From: Psychromonas hadalis ATCC BAA-638
GTDB lineage: Bacteria; Pseudomonadota; Gammaproteobacteria; Enterobacterales; Psychromonadaceae
Length of the DNA stretch: 50,695 nt
NCBI RefSeq assembly: GCF_000420245.1
Contig: NZ_ATUO01000005.1
Location: forward strand, 1 to 50,695
Direction of reading: 5' to 3'
Shown here: positions 47,121-50,695 of the stretch, piece after piece
How the letters are laid out: every line of letters starts with the position of its first letter
Numbering within the stretch: the stretch's first letter is position 1
Notes under the pieces: generated by a model
The model's database searches: none
What the model was told of the DNA's origin: nothing
The model's input: the letters and a program-made list of their open reading frames with translations, nothing else
Position numbers and translations under genes: made by a program

Positions 47121-50100
47121 ATGCCTAAGATCACTCAGCAAGACATTTCCACCAGTTTTGGTCGCAACATTATCGACCGTGGCACTCGCTATTTTAAAGA
47201 GAGTCGCGTCCTGTCTTGTGAGTTTGATGACGAAAAAAGTAAGCTTAGTGGCAGTGTAAAAGGGGGATCTGAAACCCCATACCAAACCAGTGCGACTATT
47301 AAACCCTCTAATAAGGGCGGGTTTATTATTCACAGTACTTGCTCATGCCCTGTGGGGTGGAACTGTAAACATGCGGTTGCGCTATTACTTGCTTATCAAG
47401 CAGATACCCCTAATTATAATATTGAAAACAGTTATCAAACTTGGTTTGAGATGTTGCAGGGGCAACTCGATAAAAAACAACCGACTGTGGTCGCAAGTGC
47501 TTATCAAGGTTATTTCCGACTCTCTTTCATTAAAACCGCTTATAACCATGCATTACAATATATTCAGGTCGAATATGGCTCAGTGCGTTTTCTTAAAAGT
47601 GAAAATGTCAGTGTTTTTGCTGAGAAAGACCTTATCTCTGTGGTTGACAATGAAACATGGATGGAGAGTTACAAGTGGGTAAAGCCTGAAGATATTAATA
47701 TCTTACAACTGTTACTTTCTAAAGAGGGACGGGTTAATAAGTTAGCTAAAACCACTATTCATACCGAACATGATCAACTCGCACTACAAAAAATATTAGC
47801 GACTGGGCGCTGTTTTTGGTCTGAGATGGCATTGCCTGTTGTGGCTGCGGAGCCTAAAGTATTACAACTAAATTGGCAGAATGAAGAGGAGCTTAAACAG
47901 CTTCAATTGAATTTAACCGACAGTGAAAACTGGCTACTTATTCCGACACCAACTCCCTATTATATTGATACTGACAGCGGTTTTATTGGTGAGATAGAAA
48001 GCGAGTTTGATAGAGAGTGGATCTTATCACTTATTCAGACGCCACCGCTTGCGGCCGAGCAGTGTGAACATTTCACCGAGCAAGTTTCGCTGCGTTTTCC
48101 GCAGACTGTTTTGCCAAATCCTATCGCTTATCAAGCGCGTGAATTAGATGCTCCGCTGAAAATAGAGTTCAGTTTAAAAAGTAAAATGGTTAAAGATAAA
48201 CCGTTGTTTATTGCACGTCTGTCTTTCTTCTATGGTGAATTGCAACTTGATCCCAGCATACTTGATGAAAAAAGCCGTGATCAATTTATGTTTAACAATG
48301 AGATTGTCACTATTAATCGTGATGTTGAAGCGGAGGTTGTTGCGCTACAGGAGTTTGACCAACTGTGCTTGTTAGATCTGTTTCTCTACGATGATAAACA
48401 GCCAAAATCAAAAATGTTATTAGGTATTTTACCTCCTGAATTAGGCGGTTCTCAACAGTTTCAGTGGCTCTCTTTTTTAACGGCTCACAAAGCACGTTTA
48501 GAGGTGTTGGGTTGGCAGTTTAATATCGCCAATGATCTGGTCTTAGAGAGTGAGCAGATTGATAGTATTGACATTGCAATTTCAGAACAGGGGAACTGGT
48601 TTGATTTAGGTGTTTCCATTGAGGTTGAAGGTAAACGTATTGAGCTATTACCGCTGTTACTTGAGTGGTTACGTAGCAATGAAAGTTGGCAACAAAACAA
48701 TTTTGATATCTTATTAGCGCAAGCAAATGGTCGTCCGCTACGTGTGAAACGTAGCTCTATTCAGCCTATTCTCTCTATTTTACAAGAGTTAGGTGAAGTG
48801 AATAATGATCATATTAAACTACCACAAAGCCAAGCAGCACTGCTTGCGCAACTTCCTGAGATTAATAAATGGGTGGGTGGCAGTCATGTGAAAGCGCTGG
48901 CTGATAAGTTAGCTACCTTTACGGGCATTGAAACCGTTGAAGTGCCAGAGGGATTACAAGCGACACTGCGAGATTATCAATTGACGGGTTTGAACTGGTT
49001 GGTATTTCTTAATGAGTATGGATTTTCTGGTGTACTTGCGGATGATATGGGCTTGGGTAAAACAGTTCAAGCATTGGCTTATCTGCTTTACAAAAAACAG
49101 CATCAACAACTTAATGAGCCTGCGATTGTTATTTGCCCAACGTCGTTGGTGGGTAACTGGTTAAATGAAACAAAGAAATTTACCCCGGATCTGAATGTGC
49201 TGGTTTTACATGGCGCAGATCGTCATCAGCATTTTGCAAAAATTACCGAGTATGATTTAGTGATCACCACTTATCCGTTAGTGGGTCGTGATTTTGCACA
49301 ATTGGAAGCGATTACTTTTTCAGATCTTATTTTGGATGAAGCGCAAACGATTAAAAATCCATTGGCAAAAATGACTAAAAGTATCAAACAGTTAAATGCA
49401 AAGCAGCGGTTATGTTTAACGGGTACGCCGATGGAAAATCATCTTGGTGAATTGTGGTCACTGTTTGACTTCTTAATGCCGGGATTTTTGGGCTCGCATA
49501 CTACTTTTAACCGTTTTTACCGTAAAGGCATTGAAGGTGAGGGTAATGTGCAGATACAGGAGTGGTTGATTCAAAAAACCCAGCCATTTTTACTGCGTCG
49601 TACTAAAGATGAAGTGGCGAAAGAGTTACCTGCGAAAACCGAGATCATTCATAAAGTGATATTACCCAATGATCAGCGCACCTTGTATGAAAGCATTCGT
49701 ATTACCATGGAAGCAAAAGTACGTGATCTGCTCAAAGAAAAAGGCATGGCGCGTAGTCGTATTGAATTTTTAGATGCGCTGCTTAAACTTCGTCAAGCGT
49801 GTTGTGATCCTCGCTTGGTAAAATTAGAACATGCACGGGGCATTAAAGGCTCTGCAAAATTAGATTTCTTAATGGAGATTGTGCCTGAGATGATTGAAGA
49901 GGGAAGACGTATCTTAATCTTCTCTCAGTTTGCCACTATGTTAGGGCTGATTGAGCAGGAACTTAATGAAAAAGGTATTGAGTTTGTAAAACTCACAGGG
50001 CAAACACGTAACCGCACCGAGATTATTGATAGGTTCCAAACGGGTGAAGTGCCTGTGTTCCTTATCTCATTAAAAGCGGGAGGCGTAGGTTTGAACCTTA

Positions 50101-50363
50101 CCGCCGCCGATACAGTGATTCATTATGATCCGTGGTGGAATCCTGCGGTTGAAAATCAAGCAACAGACAGAGCATATCGCATTGGTCAGGATAAGCCTGT
50201 ATTTGTGTATAAACTAATCTGTGAAGAAACCGTTGAAGAGCGTGTACTTGCGCTACAAGCTCGTAAGCAAAAATTGGCTGATAGCGTCTATGGTAAAGAG
50301 CAGGAGGAAAAATATGCACCCGATAACAGTGATGCATTGCTGAAGTTGTTTGAACGTTATTGA
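47121..50363 (+). CDS. SNF2-family helicase-like ATPase with SWIM zinc finger
   Basis: A 1080 aa DNA-dependent ATPase of the SNF2/RapA superfamily. An N-terminal SWIM finger CSCPVGWNCKH (Cys74, Cys76, Cys82, His84) is followed by a long middle domain of unclear role. From about residue 615 comes the SNF2 motor: LRDYQLTGLNWL, motif I DDMGLGKT near 640, motif II DEAQ, then LTGTPMEN. The C-terminal helicase half has LKAGGVGLNLTAAD and motif VI QATDRAYRIGQ near 1015. It probably remodels DNA-protein complexes. The ATG at 47121 has no clear ribosome site. The gene looks intact and stands alone between IS remnants. Confidence 0.93.
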   Translation: MPKITQQDISTSFGRNIIDRGTRYFKESRVLSCEFDDEKSKLSGSVKGGSETPYQTSATIKPSNKGGFIIHSTCSCPVGWNCKHAVALLLAYQADTPNYNIENSYQTWFEMLQGQLDKKQPTVVASAYQGYFRLSFIKTAYNHALQYIQVEYGSVRFLKSENVSVFAEKDLISVVDNETWMESYKWVKPEDINILQLLLSKEGRVNKLAKTTIHTEHDQLALQKILATGRCFWSEMALPVVAAEPKVLQLNWQNEEELKQLQLNLTDSENWLLIPTPTPYYIDTDSGFIGEIESEFDREWILSLIQTPPLAAEQCEHFTEQVSLRFPQTVLPNPIAYQARELDAPLKIEFSLKSKMVKDKPLFIARLSFFYGELQLDPSILDEKSRDQFMFNNEIVTINRDVEAEVVALQEFDQLCLLDLFLYDDKQPKSKMLLGILPPELGGSQQFQWLSFLTAHKARLEVLGWQFNIANDLVLESEQIDSIDIAISEQGNWFDLGVSIEVEGKRIELLPLLLEWLRSNESWQQNNFDILLAQANGRPLRVKRSSIQPILSILQELGEVNNDHIKLPQSQAALLAQLPEINKWVGGSHVKALADKLATFTGIETVEVPEGLQATLRDYQLTGLNWLVFLNEYGFSGVLADDMGLGKTVQALAYLLYKKQHQQLNEPAIVICPTSLVGNWLNETKKFTPDLNVLVLHGADRHQHFAKITEYDLVITTYPLVGRDFAQLEAITFSDLILDEAQTIKNPLAKMTKSIKQLNAKQRLCLTGTPMENHLGELWSLFDFLMPGFLGSHTTFNRFYRKGIEGEGNVQIQEWLIQKTQPFLLRRTKDEVAKELPAKTEIIHKVILPNDQRTLYESIRITMEAKVRDLLKEKGMARSRIEFLDALLKLRQACCDPRLVKLEHARGIKGSAKLDFLMEIVPEMIEEGRRILIFSQFATMLGLIEQELNEKGIEFVKLTGQTRNRTEIIDRFQTGEVPVFLISLKAGGVGLNLTAADTVIHYDPWWNPAVENQATDRAYRIGQDKPVFVYKLICEETVEERVLALQARKQKLADSVYGKEQEEKYAPDNSDALLKLFERY

Positions 50364-50439
50364 TAACATACCTCTGAATGTTATGAGCTATTATGGAAGT
50401 GAATGATTTTTAATAAGGGGCAGATTCAACCTTGAAGTG

Positions 50440-50469
50440 CATAACCGCTACGCCACTAGTGCGGTTATG
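50440..50469. terminator. Hairpin at the 3' end of the IS30 transposase
   Basis: CATAACCGC (50440-50448) pairs with GCGGTTATG (50461-50469) around a 12-base loop. The transposase stop codon (50448-50450) lies at the edge of the left arm, so it may end that transcript on the minus strand. Confidence 0.4.
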
Positions 50470-50695
50470 TGTCCTGCCATCATTTGAAGCGGGGTTTTAA
50501 AAAAAAGCTTCTTTCTCGGCCTATTATTCAGCTGTATTAAATTCACCCTGACATCCTCATTGCGGACCAATTTAAAGTCGGTAGATTTTGGCCAATATTG
50601 TCGTAAAAGTCCATTGGTATTCTCATTTAATCCTCGTTGCCAAGAGCAGTAAGGATCTGCAAAATAATAGTCACAGCTAAGCTCTTTAGATACCT
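50448..50695 (-). CDS. IS30-family transposase, C-terminal part (cut by the window edge)
   Basis: The minus strand is open from the window end and reads DPYCSWQRGLNENTNGLLRQ, then YWPKSTDF and LNNRPRKKLFFKTPLQMM, ending at TAG. This is the highly conserved C-terminal end of IS30-type transposases, including the last catalytic Glu region (GLNENTNG). The final residues (AGHITALVA) look unusual but plausible. Only about 81 codons are visible, so whether the whole gene is intact cannot be judged. A possible element end (GGGGCAGATTCAA) follows at about 50417-50429. Confidence 0.85.
   Translation of the reverse strand, partial: VSKELSCDYYFADPYCSWQRGLNENTNGLLRQYWPKSTDFKLVRNEDVRVNLIQLNNRPRKKLFFKTPLQMMAGHITALVA

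Noticed and set aside
1-50695. CRISPR array, prophage or toxin-antitoxin pair
   Set aside because: No regularly spaced repeats, phage structural genes or typical small gene pairs were seen.

Overview
The window looks like chromosomal DNA of a marine, probably cold-adapted gammaproteobacterium of the Alteromonadales/Psychromonas type. This is inferred from low-GC coding style, the order pckA-hslO-hslR next to a divergent gspC-N cluster (an order also known from Shewanella and Vibrio), and an exosortase linked to polysaccharide genes. No tRNA, rRNA or CRISPR array was seen.

Layout. 640-8665: the 3' part of an exopolysaccharide cluster on the plus strand, with three GT4 glycosyltransferases, a NodB-type deacetylase, an exosortase fused to an EpsI-like domain, and a heparinase II/III-like protein. 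A FemAB/BioF2-type acyltransferase converges on it (8691-9794, minus). 9929-13072 (minus): PEP carboxykinase and the heat-shock proteins Hsp33 and Hsp15. 13257-24572: a complete type II secretion operon gspC to gspN with many overlapping GTG/TTG starts, ending in a DUF3465-like lipoprotein and followed by a DUF3316-like secreted protein. 25629-32030: a copper region. A cytochrome c and an HMA-like small protein are on the minus strand. On the plus strand an operon runs Tat-exported multicopper oxidase CopA (with a Met-rich insert), CopB, CopI-like cupredoxin and a CusR/CusS-like two-component pair, headed by a perfect CusR-type palindrome at 26662.

32320-36289: mixed small genes, including lexA with two adjacent SOS boxes, a SCO1-like protein, a dead receiver-domain pseudogene, a glutathione peroxidase, a DoxX protein and a GNAT enzyme. 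36409-41973: metA (with a tandem MetJ-box-like site) and metH. They are separated by about 960 bases without a gene that carry imperfect repeats, hairpins and two terminator-like structures; this is the best candidate here for an undescribed RNA element. 42021-42875: a PhzF-family enzyme (minus). 43090-46934 is accessory: an IS3 orfA remnant, a Cache-type chemoreceptor and a heavily decayed IS630-family transposase. 47121-50363: a large SWIM/SNF2 helicase. The right edge enters the 3' end of an IS30-family transposase (minus).

How the parts work together: the first block builds, modifies and possibly exports a polysaccharide; the Gsp block secretes folded periplasmic proteins; the copper block senses and oxidises periplasmic Cu(I) under its own two-component system; metA and metH are two steps of methionine synthesis, each with its own apparent upstream control. 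Insertion sequence remains cluster on both sides of the chemoreceptor and at the right edge, marking the most plastic part of the window. All calls were made by reading translations and motifs; no database search was run.
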